Counted from the stretch's first letter, positions 33,818 through 42,926 are shown. The stretch is 64,000 nt of DNA from Pseudomonas pisciculturae (GCF_015461805.1 NZ_JACVZE010000013.1:62001-126000), one strand, 5' to 3'. Made by a program: numbers and translations. The notes: a model not told the origin generated them from the sequence alone.

Positions 33818-35020
33818 ATGACGACAGCCTCGCTTCACATCACTCTGATTACCGAAACCTTCCCGCCAGAAATCAACGGGGTGGCCAATACGCTGGGTCG
33901 CCTGTGCGACGGTTTGCGCGCGCGTGGCCACCAGGTTGAACTCGTGCGCCCGCGCCAGAACGCCGACCAAAGCCGCCCCAGCGATGATCAATTGCTGCTG
34001 TGCCGTGGCTGGCCGTTGCCAGGTTATCCGGGGTTGCAGTGGGGCCAGTCGTCCATGCACAAATTGCTGCGCCGCTGGACCCGTCAGCGCCCCGACGTGC
34101 TGTACATCGCCACCGAAGGGCCGCTGGGCTTGTCGGCCTTGCGTGCTGCGCGGCGCCTGGGGATAAGTGTGGTCAGCGGCTTTCACACCAACTTCCAACA
34201 GTATTCCAACCAATATGGCTTGAGCCTGTTGAGCCGCGTGGTCACCCACTACCTGCGCTGGTTTCACAACCGTTCGACCCTGACCCTGGTGCCGAGCGCC
34301 AGCCAACGCCTGGAGTTGGAACGCCGACATTTCGAGCGCCTGGGCATGTTGTCTCGCGGGGTGGACAGCCAACTGTTTCATCCAGCCAAGCGCGATAACG
34401 CCCTGCGTGAGAATTGGGGCCTGGGTAATGACGATATCGCCGTGCTGCATGTAGGCCGTCTGGCACAGGAAAAAAACCTGGGGATGCTCAAGCGCTGCTT
34501 TGATGCTTTGCGTAGCACTTATCCACAGCGTCAATTGAAATTGATCATCGTCGGTGACGGGCCGCAACGTGCGCAGCTGGCGTCTGGCCTGCCCGATGCG
34601 GTGTTCTGCGGCACTCAGCGCGGCGAAGAACTGGCGCGGCATTACGCCTCCGGGGACTTGTTCCTGTTCCCCAGCCTCACTGAAACCTTCGGCAATGTGG
34701 TGCTTGAAGCCATGGCCTCAGGCCTAGGCGTAGTCGCGTACGACCAAGCGGCCGCCACCCAGCATATCCGCCATGGCTACAACGGTGTGCTGGCAATGCC
34801 AGGGGATCAGGAGGCGTTTTGCGATGCAGCCATCTGGCTGCTGGAAGAGCGGGAGACGTTACGCAGAGCCCGACTGAACGCACGACAACATGCGAGCCGC
34901 CAGGGCTGGCCGGCAATCATCGAGCAGTTTGAACGACAGTTGCGCGGGGTGTGCAAGGACGGGCACCCGGTGCCCGCCCTGTCGCCGCTTACACCAAAGT
35001 CGTCAACGCCTCACGACTGA
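33818..35020 (+). CDS. Glycosyltransferase family 4 (alpha-mannosyltransferase-like)
   Basis: 400 residues, GT-B fold. N-terminal HITLITETFPPEINGVANTLGRL is typical of GDP-mannose-dependent alpha-mannosyltransferases; the C-terminal half has VLHVGRLAQEKNLG, FPSLTETFGNVVLEAMASGLGVVAY (EX7E motif). No signal peptide. An alternative start 11 codons upstream (33785) is possible. Overlaps the convergent OYE gene by 32 bp. Acceptor unknown; lipid or envelope glycan is likely. Confidence 0.88.
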   Translation: MTTASLHITLITETFPPEINGVANTLGRLCDGLRARGHQVELVRPRQNADQSRPSDDQLLLCRGWPLPGYPGLQWGQSSMHKLLRRWTRQRPDVLYIATEGPLGLSALRAARRLGISVVSGFHTNFQQYSNQYGLSLLSRVVTHYLRWFHNRSTLTLVPSASQRLELERRHFERLGMLSRGVDSQLFHPAKRDNALRENWGLGNDDIAVLHVGRLAQEKNLGMLKRCFDALRSTYPQRQLKLIIVGDGPQRAQLASGLPDAVFCGTQRGEELARHYASGDLFLFPSLTETFGNVVLEAMASGLGVVAYDQAAATQHIRHGYNGVLAMPGDQEAFCDAAIWLLEERETLRRARLNARQHASRQGWPAIIEQFERQLRGVCKDGHPVPALSPLTPKSSTPHD

Positions 35021-36092
35021 AGGGCAGGATGTCGCCTTCGCGCCCTTCACGTACTTTCACGGCCCAATCCGGGTCCACCAACAGGGCACGGCCCACGGCC
35101 ACCAGGTCGAACTCGTCGTTGTTCAGGCGCTCCAGCAGTTTCTCCAGGCTGGCGGGTTGCGCGACCTTGTCGGTGTTGACCATGAACTGCAGGAACTCGC
35201 CATCCAGGCCAACGCTGCCCACGGTAATGGTGGGCTTGCCAGTGAGCTGGCGCGTCCAGCCGGCCAGGTTAAGGTCAGAACCTTCGAACTCCGGCTCCCA
35301 GAAACGGCGGGTGGAGCAGTGGAAAATATCCACGCCAGCGTCAGACAACGGCTTGAGAAACTCACCCAACGCCTCGGGGGTTTGCACCAGGCGTGCGGTG
35401 TAGTCCTGCTGCTTCCATTGGGAGAAACGGAAGATGATCGGGAAGTCCGGGCCTACGGCGGCGCGGGTGGCCTGGATCAGTTCGATGGCAAAACGCGAAC
35501 GGTTGGCCAGGCTGCCGCCGTATTCGTCGGTGCGCTGGTTGCTGCCTTCCCAGAAGAACTGATCTACCAGGTAACCGTGGGCGCCGTGGATCTCCACACC
35601 GTCCATGCCGATGCTTTGGGCATCCTTGGCGGCTTGGGCGAAGGCGTTGATGACGTCGTTGATGTCTTGCTGGGTCATGCCGTGGACGACTTCTTTGCCG
35701 TCCTTGAGTTTTTCCATAGGGCCATAGGCTGGCACGCTGGCGTCCGGCTCAGTGCCGATACGACGCACGCTGCCCACGTGCCACAGTTGCGGGACGATCT
35801 TGCCGCCTTCGGCGTGTACGGCGTCGACTACTTTCTTCCAGCCGGCCAACGCAGCTTCGCCGTAGAAATGCGGGACGTTGGGGTAACCGTTGGAGGCCTG
35901 GTGACCGACCACAGTGCCCTCGGTGATGATCAAGCCCACACCGGCAGCGGCGCGGCGGCGGTAGTACTCGATCACTTTGGAGTTGGGTACGCCGCCTGGC
36001 GAGAACGAGCGCGTCATTGGCGCCATGACTACGCGGGTAGACAGTTGCAATGCACCTAGCTGGAAGGGTTTGAACAGGGCTTGGACAGGCAT
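34989..36092 (-). CDS. Old yellow enzyme family NADH:flavin oxidoreductase
   Basis: 367 residues, FMN-binding TIM barrel. VVMAPMTRSFSPGGVPN, the substrate-binding pair in VEIHGAHGYLVDQFFW, and QRTDEYGGSLANRSRF are conserved. Probably reduces activated C=C bonds with NAD(P)H, in the NemA/xenobiotic reductase class; physiological substrate unknown. Stands alone, ends inside the convergent glycosyltransferase gene. Confidence 0.92.
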   Translation of the reverse strand: MPVQALFKPFQLGALQLSTRVVMAPMTRSFSPGGVPNSKVIEYYRRRAAAGVGLIITEGTVVGHQASNGYPNVPHFYGEAALAGWKKVVDAVHAEGGKIVPQLWHVGSVRRIGTEPDASVPAYGPMEKLKDGKEVVHGMTQQDINDVINAFAQAAKDAQSIGMDGVEIHGAHGYLVDQFFWEGSNQRTDEYGGSLANRSRFAIELIQATRAAVGPDFPIIFRFSQWKQQDYTARLVQTPEALGEFLKPLSDAGVDIFHCSTRRFWEPEFEGSDLNLAGWTRQLTGKPTITVGSVGLDGEFLQFMVNTDKVAQPASLEKLLERLNNDEFDLVAVGRALLVDPDWAVKVREGREGDILPFSREALTTLV

Positions 36093-36214
36093 GGGTGTAC
36101 TCCACGTAAGGCGGGTTTATGACGTGGATAATATTGGCCGCGCACGGACATGAACAGCACTATTGATCTGGGTGATTAAAGGGTAAAAGCGAGATAGCGC
36201 GGTTGTCGTAAACC

Positions 36215-36245
36215 TGTGGTGAGCGGGCTTGCCCCGCTCACCACA
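36215..36245. repeat. Short palindrome (REP-like)
   Basis: tgtggtgagcggggcttgcc-type hairpin: tgtggtgagcgggc/gccccgctcaccaca, near the end of the glutathione peroxidase gene. The same element recurs at 61454-61484. Could also serve as terminator. Confidence 0.75.
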
Positions 36246-36265
36246 AAAGCCCGCTTGTCAGAGGG

Positions 36266-36748
36266 TTAGGCTAGGGCTTTTTCGATGGCCTGGACGATGG
36301 TGGGGTCATCCGGCGCCGTGCGTGGCGAGAAACGCGCAAGCACACGCCCATCCTTGCCCAGCAGGAACTTTTCGAAATTCCAGGTGATATCCCCAGGAAA
36401 CTCAGCGCCCTCGCCCGCCAGCAGCCGGTAGAGCTGATGACGATCTGGGCCGTTCACGTCGAGCTTGCTGCCCAAAGGAAAGGTCACGCCGTAGTTCAGG
36501 CTGCAAAACTCGCGGATCTCCTCTTCAGAGCCCGGTTCTTGCCCGGCAAACTGGTTGCACGGCAGGCCCAACACGGTAAACCCCTGGCCCTTGTATTGCT
36601 GGTAGAGGTTTTCCAACGCCGCGTATTGCGGGGTCAAGCCACACTTGGACGCCACATTGACCACTAGCACAACTTGCCCCTTGAAGGGCGCCAGCGGTAG
36701 CTCTTGTCCGTCCAAAGCTTTGAGTTTCAGGTCGTGGAAAGCACTCAT
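36266..36748 (-). CDS. Glutathione peroxidase (thiol peroxidase type)
   Basis: 160 residues. Peroxidatic Cys in NVASKCGLTPQY (Cys where animal enzymes have Sec), LPCNQFAGQEPGSEEEI, and WNFEKFL with the catalytic Trp/Asn. Bacterial members mostly use thioredoxin. ATG at 36748 chosen; the open frame to 36835 adds an unrelated leader. Confidence 0.94.
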   Translation of the reverse strand: MSAFHDLKLKALDGQELPLAPFKGQVVLVVNVASKCGLTPQYAALENLYQQYKGQGFTVLGLPCNQFAGQEPGSEEEIREFCSLNYGVTFPLGSKLDVNGPDRHQLYRLLAGEGAEFPGDITWNFEKFLLGKDGRVLARFSPRTAPDDPTIVQAIEKALA

Positions 36749-36849
36749 GACGAACTCCAGATATCCCATGTTCTTTGCATTGCGGCTCGTCGAGATTACA
36801 ACCCGCAAGCCTGCAATCATAGACGCCGATTGCAAAACTCGCCTGCGGG

Positions 36850-37314
36850 TTACTGAGCGGTCGGCCAGGGCAGAATCGGAATGGCCGTCACCGCGTTCTG
36901 CGGGCTGCCTTCGATCAGACGGTCGCTGTACACCAGGTAAACCAGGGTGTTGCGCTTCTTGTCGAGGAAGCGCACCACCTGCATGGTCTTGAATACCAGG
37001 GAGGTACGCTCCTTGAACACTTCGTCGCCGTCCTTGAGCTCGCCCTTGAAGCGGATCGGGCCGACCTGGCGGCAGGCGATCGAGGCTTCGGCGCGGTCTT
37101 CGGCCAGGCCCAGGCCGCCTTTGACGCCGCCGGTCTTGGCGCGGGACAGGTAGCAGGTCACGCCATCGACCTTGGGGTCATCGAAGGCTTCAACGACAAT
37201 TCGGTCGTTGGGGCCGACGAATTTGAATACCGTCGACACCTGGCCGATCTCTTCGGCGGACGCCAGCAGCGGCATAGCCAACAGCAGGCCGAGCAATCCC
37301 TTCATTACGCGCAT
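36850..37314 (-). CDS. creA: CreA family periplasmic protein
   Basis: 154 residues with signal peptide (MKGLLGLLLAMPLLASA) and the CreA core (VEAFDDPKVDGVTCYLSRAKTGG, VRFLDKKRNTLVYLVYSDRLIEGSPQNAV). Conserved, function unknown. AAAGGAA lies six bases before the ATG at 37314. Immediately downstream of proB, 15 bp away on the same strand. Confidence 0.93.
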   Translation of the reverse strand: MRVMKGLLGLLLAMPLLASAEEIGQVSTVFKFVGPNDRIVVEAFDDPKVDGVTCYLSRAKTGGVKGGLGLAEDRAEASIACRQVGPIRFKGELKDGDEVFKERTSLVFKTMQVVRFLDKKRNTLVYLVYSDRLIEGSPQNAVTAIPILPWPTAQ

Positions 37315-37329
37315 CGTGTATTCCTTTGG

Positions 37330-38448
37330 TTAAACCAGGATCAGGTTGTCGCGGTGCACCAGTTCAGGTTCCGCCATGTAACCCAACAGACTCACAATCG
37401 CGTCAGACGACTGCCCAATGATTTTCTGCGCTTCCAGGGCGCTGTAGTTGGCCAGGCCACGGGCGATCTCACGACCGTCCGGCGCCACGCACACCACCAT
37501 CTCGCCACGGCGGAAGCTGCCCTGCACCAACTTGACGCCCACCGGCAGCAGGCTCTTGTTGCCCTGAGACAATGCCGACACCGCGCCATCGTCCAGCACC
37601 AGCGTGCCACGGGTTTGCAGATGACCGGCCAGCCACTGTTTGCGCGCCGCCAGCATGCCGCGTTCCGGCGACAACAGCGTACCGATGCGCTCGCCAGCCT
37701 TGAGGCGGTCGAGCACGCGCTCGATGCGCCCGCCGACGATGATGGTGTGGGCGCCGGAACGTGCTGCCAGGCGCGCAGCGCGCAGCTTGGTCTGCATGCC
37801 GCCACGGCCCAGGGCGCCGCCGACACTGCCGGCCACGGCGTCCAGCGCCGGGTCATCGGCGCGCGCTTCGTAGATCAACTGGGCTTCGGGGTTGTTGCGC
37901 GGGTCGGCGTCGAACATGCCATCGCGGTCGGTAAGGATCACCAACAGGTCAGCCTCCACCAGGTTGGCCACCAAGGCGGCCAGAGTGTCGTTGTCGCCAA
38001 AGCGGATTTCGTCGGTGACCACGGTGTCGTTTTCGTTGATCACCGGGATGACTTTCAGCTCCACCAGCGCGCGCAAGGTGCTGCGGGCGTTGAGGTAGCG
38101 CTTGCGGTCGGACAGGTCGTCGTGGGTCAGCAGGATCTGCGCCGTATGGCGGCCGTGCTCGGCGAAGCTGGATTCCCAGGCTTGCACCAGGCCCATCTGG
38201 CCGATGGCGGCGGCGGCTTGCAGTTCGTGCATCGCGCTGGGTCGCGCGGTCCAGCCAAGGCGGCTCATCCCGGCGGCAACGGCCCCGGACGATACCAATA
38301 CCAACTCAACGCCGGCCTCATGCAAGGCCACCATTTGCTCGACCCAGACGCTCATGGCTGCGCGATCGAGCCCCTTGCCATCCGCCGTCAGCAGCGCACT
38401 GCCGATCTTTACGACCCAGCGCTGCGCACCTGTCACTTTGCTCCGCAT
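37330..38448 (-). CDS. proB: Glutamate 5-kinase
   Basis: 372 residues, first enzyme of proline synthesis. Amino-acid kinase domain (WVVKIGSALLT, SSGAVAAGM, NENDTVVTDEIRFGDND) and C-terminal PUA domain from about residue 280. Standard length. Lies between obgE upstream and creA downstream, an order conserved in Pseudomonas, where obgE and proB are adjacent. Confidence 0.97.
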   Translation of the reverse strand: MRSKVTGAQRWVVKIGSALLTADGKGLDRAAMSVWVEQMVALHEAGVELVLVSSGAVAAGMSRLGWTARPSAMHELQAAAAIGQMGLVQAWESSFAEHGRHTAQILLTHDDLSDRKRYLNARSTLRALVELKVIPVINENDTVVTDEIRFGDNDTLAALVANLVEADLLVILTDRDGMFDADPRNNPEAQLIYEARADDPALDAVAGSVGGALGRGGMQTKLRAARLAARSGAHTIIVGGRIERVLDRLKAGERIGTLLSPERGMLAARKQWLAGHLQTRGTLVLDDGAVSALSQGNKSLLPVGVKLVQGSFRRGEMVVCVAPDGREIARGLANYSALEAQKIIGQSSDAIVSLLGYMAEPELVHRDNLILV

Positions 38449-38512
38449 CATCTTCAACCTTAGATTGAGGGCTGCGCGACCCAGCGCGGCCCATAACGTT
38501 AAACCCGGATAC

Positions 38513-38540
38513 TAAAACGCCGCTCTATAGAGAGCGGCGT
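38513..38540 (-). terminator. Rho-independent terminator after obgE
   Basis: Perfect 10-bp stem acgccgctct/agagcggcgt with loop atag and TTTT on the minus strand, 20 bp past the obgE stop. It separates obgE from proB. Confidence 0.8.
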
Positions 38541-38559
38541 CCAAGTTTACTGCAACGGA

Positions 38560-39783
38560 TCAGTCACGCACGTAAATGATTTCTGGACCGTCTTCATCAT
38601 CCACGTCTTCTTCGTCCCAATCGTCGTCGCCGATGTCATGGACCGACTTCACGCCGCTGCGGCGCAGGGCACGCTGGTCATCCAGGGCCTGCAGCTGGGC
38701 ACGGGCTTCGTCTTCGATCTGCTGATCGAGTTCGGCCAGTTCTGCCTTGAACACCGGGTCGGCCGCCAGGCGGTCGGCACGGTCTTCGAGGTAACGCATG
38801 ATGTCGCGAGTCAGGCGTTCGGTGCCTTCTTTGGCGATGGCCGAGATCACGTAGACTGGGCCTTCCCACTCCAGGCGGTCGACGATTTCCTTGACGCGCT
38901 CTTCATGCTCTTCTTCAAGAATCTGGTCGCATTTGTTCAGCACCAACCAGCGATCGCGCTCGGCCAGGGCCGGGCTGAACTTGGTCAGTTCGCTGACGAT
39001 CACTTCGGCAGCGTCGGGTGCGCTGGTGTCATCCAACGGCGCCATGTCGACGAGGTGCAGCAGCAAACGGGTGCGCGACAAGTGCTTGAGGAAGCGAATG
39101 CCCAGGCCTGCGCCATCGGAAGCGCCTTCGATCAAGCCAGGAATGTCGGCGACTACGAAGCTTTTCCAGCGGTCGACGCTGACCACGCCCAGGTTTGGAA
39201 CCAGGGTGGTGAACGGGTAGTCGGCAACTTTCGGCTTGGCGGCCGAGACCGAGCGGATGAAGGTACTTTTACCGGCGTTCGGCAAGCCCAGCAGGCCCAC
39301 GTCAGCCAACACTTTCATTTCCAGCTTGAGGTCACGCTGCTCGCCCGGCTTACCTGGGGTCGTCTGGCGTGGCGCACGGTTGGTACTGGACTTGAATCGG
39401 GTGTTACCCAGACCGTGCCAGCCGCCCTGCACTACCATCAGCTTCTGGCCGGCCTTGGTCAGGTCGCCGATCACTTCTTGAGTAGCGGAGTCGATAATCG
39501 TGGTGCCGACCGGTACACGCAGTACCAGATCTTCGCCTTTTTTACCGGTGCAGTCGGTGCTGCCGCCGTTGGAGCCACGCTCGGCATCGAAGTGCCGGGT
39601 GTAACGGTAGTCCACCAGGGTGTTGAGGTTTTCGTCGGCCATCATGTAGATGGAACCGCCGTCACCGCCGTCACCGCCGTTGGGGCCACCGTTTTCGATG
39701 AATTTTTCGCGACGGAAACTCATGCAACCGTTACCGCCGTCGCCTGCTTTTACTCGGATGGAAACTTCATCAACGAACTTCAT
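38560..39783 (-). CDS. obgE: Obg GTPase
   Basis: 407 residues. Glycine-rich N-terminal Obg domain (residues 1-158), G domain with GLPNAGKST, DIPGLIEG and NKCD, and an acidic C-terminal tail (DDDWDEEDVDDEDGPE). Essential GTPase for late 50S ribosome assembly. Downstream of rplU-rpmA as in most proteobacteria. Also named cgtA. Confidence 0.98.
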   Translation of the reverse strand: MKFVDEVSIRVKAGDGGNGCMSFRREKFIENGGPNGGDGGDGGSIYMMADENLNTLVDYRYTRHFDAERGSNGGSTDCTGKKGEDLVLRVPVGTTIIDSATQEVIGDLTKAGQKLMVVQGGWHGLGNTRFKSSTNRAPRQTTPGKPGEQRDLKLEMKVLADVGLLGLPNAGKSTFIRSVSAAKPKVADYPFTTLVPNLGVVSVDRWKSFVVADIPGLIEGASDGAGLGIRFLKHLSRTRLLLHLVDMAPLDDTSAPDAAEVIVSELTKFSPALAERDRWLVLNKCDQILEEEHEERVKEIVDRLEWEGPVYVISAIAKEGTERLTRDIMRYLEDRADRLAADPVFKAELAELDQQIEDEARAQLQALDDQRALRRSGVKSVHDIGDDDWDEEDVDDEDGPEIIYVRD

Positions 39784-39932
39784 AACAAAACGCCTCTCGC
39801 CGCATGGACGAGCTTAAAAAACCAAGACATAAGACTCTTGCAAAAATGAGCGTAGCGACCTCAATCAGCGACCGCAAATCCGCTGCCTGGGCCTATCACA
39901 CACAGCTTTGCAAGAGACTCACCCCACAAACG

Positions 39933-39962
39933 AAAAAGCCCCGTCGCGAGACAGGGCTTTTC
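39933..39962 (-). terminator. Rho-independent terminator after rpmA
   Basis: Near-perfect stem gccccgtc/gacagggc (one mismatch) with GCGA loop and A5/T4 flanks, 15 bp past the rpmA stop codon. It would reduce read-through from rplU-rpmA into obgE. Confidence 0.75.
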
Positions 39963-39976
39963 CAGCGATCTCGCAA

Positions 39977-40234
39977 TTAAGCTGCGACAACGCTCACGTA
40001 ACGGCGGTTGAACGCGCCTTTTACTTCAAACTTGATCACGCCTTCGATTTTCGCGAAGAGGGTGTGATCTTTACCCATGCCTACACCGTAACCGGCGTGG
40101 AATTGGGTGCCGCGCTGACGCACGATGATGTTGCCCGGAATGATTTTCTGGCCGCCATACATCTTAACGCCAAGGCGTTTGGCTTCTGAGTCGCGACCGT
40201 TACGGGTACTACCACCAGCTTTTTTGTGTGCCAT
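39977..40234 (-). CDS. rpmA: 50S ribosomal protein L27
   Basis: 85 residues: MAHKKAGGSTRNGRDSEAKRLG, the N-terminus that reaches the peptidyl transferase centre, then IIVRQRGTQFHAG. Complete. Follows rplU by 34 bp. Confidence 0.99.
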   Translation of the reverse strand: MAHKKAGGSTRNGRDSEAKRLGVKMYGGQKIIPGNIIVRQRGTQFHAGYGVGMGKDHTLFAKIEGVIKFEVKGAFNRRYVSVVAA

Positions 40235-40268
40235 GAGTCAATTCTCCTAGTGAGGAATTAGGCTGAAA

Positions 40269-40583
40269 TTAAGCCTGAATACCGGTGATTTTGATCTCGG
40301 TGTACCACTGGCGGTGGCCCATACGCTTCATGTGGTGCTTACGACGACGGAACTTGATGATGCGGACTTTATCGTGACGACCTTGGGAGATCACTTCAGC
40401 CACAACGGTAGCGCCAGCAACAACTGGAGCGCCGATGTTCACGTCATCGCCATTGGCGACCAACAGAACGCGATCAAAAGTAACGGATTCGCCGGTAGCG
40501 ATTTCCAGTTTTTCGATCTTCAGGTATTCACCTGGGGCGACCTTGTATTGCTTGCCACCAGTAACAATTACTGCGTACGACAT
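40269..40583 (-). CDS. rplU: 50S ribosomal protein L21
   Basis: 104 residues: MSYAVIVTGGKQYKV, KVRIIKFRRRKHHMKRMGHRQ. The start at 40583 matches the family; the longer frame to 40799 is not coding. Divergent from ispB across 239 bp, which must carry the promoter of the ribosomal operon. Confidence 0.99.
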   Translation of the reverse strand: MSYAVIVTGGKQYKVAPGEYLKIEKLEIATGESVTFDRVLLVANGDDVNIGAPVVAGATVVAEVISQGRHDKVRIIKFRRRKHHMKRMGHRQWYTEIKITGIQA

Positions 40584-40822
40584 GGTATTTCTCCGATAAT
40601 CCTGCTCACCCAGCTCTTTATAAGAAGAGGTATTGGCTGGCATGGCTGCATGGGATGGACGTCCCGAATGCAATTGCGTAAGGCAGGTGCTGCCCAGGAA
40701 GTTCAGGGTGCGCGATTGTACGCAAGGCTTTCGCGCGTTGCAAGGGGCCGCCCATCGCGCCTTGACACCCGGGGGTGAGGGTCCTAGCATGCCGCGCAAC
40801 CCTTCTGGAGCGACTGTCGCTG

Positions 40823-41791
40823 ATGCAACCCCAAGCTTTCTACCGCGCGGTAGCGGACGATTTTAGCGCCGTCGACGGCATCATCAAGCAGCAGCTGACG
40901 TCTAAAGTGCCGTTGGTCTCCAAAATTGGCGACTACATTACGTCGGCCGGCGGTAAACGCCTGCGTCCTTTATTAGTGTTGCTGTGTGGCAAGGCCTTGG
41001 GCCGCGAAGGCGATGACCTGCGCCTGCTGGCCGCCACCATCGAGTTTCTGCACACAGCCACCCTGCTGCATGACGACGTGGTCGACATGTCTGGCATGCG
41101 CCGTGGGCGCGAGACCGCCAATGCCATGTGGGGCAATGCGCCTAGCGTGTTGGTAGGCGATTTCCTGTATTCACGCTCATTCGAGATGATGGTCGAGTTG
41201 GGCTCGATGCCAGTGATGAAGATTCTGTCCCAGGCCACCCGCATCATCGCCGAAGGCGAAGTGTTGCAGCTGTCCAAGGTGCGCGACGCCAGCACCACCG
41301 AAGAAACCTATATGGAAGTGATTCGCGGCAAGACCGCAATGCTCTTCGAAGCCTCCACCCACAGTGCTGCCGCGTTGTGTGGCGCGACTGCCGAACAGGC
41401 TGAAGCCCTGCGCACCTTTGGCGATCACCTGGGTGTGGCGTTCCAACTGGTGGACGACCTGCTCGACTACAAGGGCGACGCCGAAACCCTGGGCAAGAAC
41501 GTCGGTGACGACCTCGCCGAGGGCAAGCCGACCTTGCCGCTGATCTACACCATGCGCGAAGGCACGCCGGAACAGGCCGCCCTGGTGCGCAAGGCGATCC
41601 AGAAAGGCGGGATCGAAGACCTGGAGAGCATTCGCGAAGCCGTGGAAGCCTCGGGCTCGCTGGACTACACCGCGCAGTTGGCGCGTGACTACGTGGCTCG
41701 CGCAATCAAGTGTCTCGAAGCCCTGCCGGCCAGCGAATACCGGGATGCCCTGGTTGAGCTGAGTGAGTTTGCGGTAGCCCGTACGCACTAA
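40823..41791 (+). CDS. ispB: Polyprenyl (octaprenyl/nonaprenyl) diphosphate synthase
   Basis: 322 residues. Trans-prenyl elongating enzyme making the ubiquinone side chain. Two Asp-rich motifs, LLHDDVVDMSGMRRG and QLVDDLLDYKGD, and GGKRLRPLL are present. ATG at 40823 matches the usual family N-terminus MQPQAFYRAV. Pseudomonas makes ubiquinone-9, so solanesyl diphosphate is the probable product. Confidence 0.96.
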   Translation: MQPQAFYRAVADDFSAVDGIIKQQLTSKVPLVSKIGDYITSAGGKRLRPLLVLLCGKALGREGDDLRLLAATIEFLHTATLLHDDVVDMSGMRRGRETANAMWGNAPSVLVGDFLYSRSFEMMVELGSMPVMKILSQATRIIAEGEVLQLSKVRDASTTEETYMEVIRGKTAMLFEASTHSAAALCGATAEQAEALRTFGDHLGVAFQLVDDLLDYKGDAETLGKNVGDDLAEGKPTLPLIYTMREGTPEQAALVRKAIQKGGIEDLESIREAVEASGSLDYTAQLARDYVARAIKCLEALPASEYRDALVELSEFAVARTH

Positions 41792-41805
41792 AAGGGTGTA
41801 ATCCA

Positions 41806-41932
41806 AAATGTGGGAGGGGCGGTGCGACGATTCGACTTGCCCCCGATTGCGGAGTATCAGTCAACACATTCAGTGACTGACACACTGCAATCGGGGGCAA
41901 GTCGAATCGTCGCACCGCCCCTCCCACATTTG
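41806..41932. repeat. Extended REPIN variant
   Basis: Like the other REPINs, but both arms carry the same extra stretch (cggtgcgacgattcga) between the gtgggagggg and cttgcccccgattgc parts. The arms are exact reverse complements over about 45 bases. Located between ispB and the phnA-like gene. Confidence 0.9.
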
Positions 41933-42021
41933 GTTTGTATTGCCAATTCACCATCCCGCCCTGCCTACAAAACCCTATATAATGTGCGACTTTAGCCATC
42001 CCTGACTCTCAAGGAGCCTTA

Positions 42022-42363
42022 GTGAGCACGTTGCCACCCTGCCCGAAATGCAATTCCGAATTCACCTACGAAGACGGCGCCCAGCTGATCTGCCCGGAAT
42101 GCGCCCACGAGTGGTCCGCCAATGGCGAGGCCGAAGCGGCCAGCGATGAAACCGTGAAGAAAGACTCTGTAGGCAATGTGCTACAGGACGGCGACACCAT
42201 CACCGTGATCAAGGACCTCAAGGTCAAGGGCACTTCCCTCGTTGTGAAGGTCGGCACCAAGGTCAAGAACATCCGCCTGTGCGACGGTGACCACGATATC
42301 GATTGCAAGATCGACGGCATTGGCCCGATGAAACTCAAGTCTGAGTTCGTGCGCAAAGTCTGA
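42022..42363 (+). CDS. Zinc-ribbon alkylphosphonate utilisation-type protein PhnA
   Basis: 113 residues. N-terminal zinc ribbon with CPKCNSEF and CPECAHEW, then a PhnA domain (VKDSVGNVLQDGDTITVIKDLKVKG). The family is named PhnA/YjdM but is not needed for phosphonate breakdown in E. coli. GTG start with AAGGAG six to eight bases upstream. Confidence 0.92.
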   Translation: MSTLPPCPKCNSEFTYEDGAQLICPECAHEWSANGEAEAASDETVKKDSVGNVLQDGDTITVIKDLKVKGTSLVVKVGTKVKNIRLCDGDHDIDCKIDGIGPMKLKSEFVRKV

Positions 42364-42374
42364 GTCTGCTGCAT

Positions 42375-42404
42375 CCATCCCGCGCCCGCCGCGGGATGGC
42401 GTTT
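42375..42404 (+). terminator. Possible terminator after phnA-like gene
   Basis: Perfect 10-bp stem ccatcccgcg/cgcgggatgg with a five-base loop, followed by a short T-run (gttt). The short T-run lowers confidence. Confidence 0.55.
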
Positions 42405-42479
42405 CGCCCTCCCGATTGATCCCGCGCAATACCCACACAGAAAAAACCACAAACCGCCAATAGGCACTTGCTATTCTAC

Positions 42480-42500
42480 GAATAAGAATTATTCTCATTG
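42480..42500. promoter_or_regulatory. Fur box candidate
   Basis: gaataagaattattctcattg is a close, partly palindromic match to the Fur consensus GATAATGATAATCATTATC (three NATWAT-like hexamers). It sits 22 bp upstream of the next start codon and would overlap its promoter. Confidence 0.75.
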
Positions 42501-42521
42501 AATTCATCAAGGAGAACGACC

Positions 42522-42779
42522 ATGACTTATTTGATAGATGCCTGGCTGGATCGCCCACACCCTTACCTGCGAATCCTGCATCGGGAAACCGGCGAAGTCT
42601 GTGCGGTGCTTGAAGAAGAAGCGCTGAATGAATTACAGGACCAGGGCGACCTGGACGTCAATGGCCTGAGTTCGAGTGAGCCCGGGGTGTTGAAGGAGGT
42701 GGTGCGCAATCTGTTTCTGTTTTGCTATGCCCGAGCGTTGCGCCCGGCCACTGAGCTCAATGGCAAATTTCATCCATGA
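42522..42779 (+). CDS. Small hypothetical protein, likely Fur-regulated
   Basis: 85 residues, unrecognised domain (TYLIDAWLDRPHPYLRILHRETGEVCAVLEEEALNELQ). It is similar, from memory, to PA4570 of P. aeruginosa, which has the same place next to ispB-rplU-rpmA and is iron-responsive there. A Fur-box candidate lies directly upstream and AAGGAG precedes the ATG. Soluble, function unknown. Confidence 0.85.
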   Translation: MTYLIDAWLDRPHPYLRILHRETGEVCAVLEEEALNELQDQGDLDVNGLSSSEPGVLKEVVRNLFLFCYARALRPATELNGKFHP

Positions 42780-42811
42780 GCAACCGCACACAACCTGAAT
42801 GCACAAGCTCC

Positions 42812-42900
42812 GTGTGGGAGCCGGGCTTGCCCGCGATGCAGACGACTCGGTCTTACGTCTCACCGAGGTGATGCTATCGCAGGCAAGCCAGCTCCCACAT
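42812..42900. repeat. REPIN, mixed arms
   Basis: Left arm gtgggagccgggcttgcccgcgat, right arm atcgcaggcaagccagctcccacat: two related REP variants paired. Inner tcggtcttacgtctcaccga-like stem as in the 23.9-kb element. Confidence 0.88.
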
Positions 42901-42926
42901 GAAGCCGGCGCCGTTGCTACCAGGTC

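Noticed and set aside
41806..41932. Repeats resembling CRISPR units
   Set aside because: Only two arms in inverted, not direct, orientation and no series of spacers; these are REPINs. The same holds for the other REP pairs in the window.
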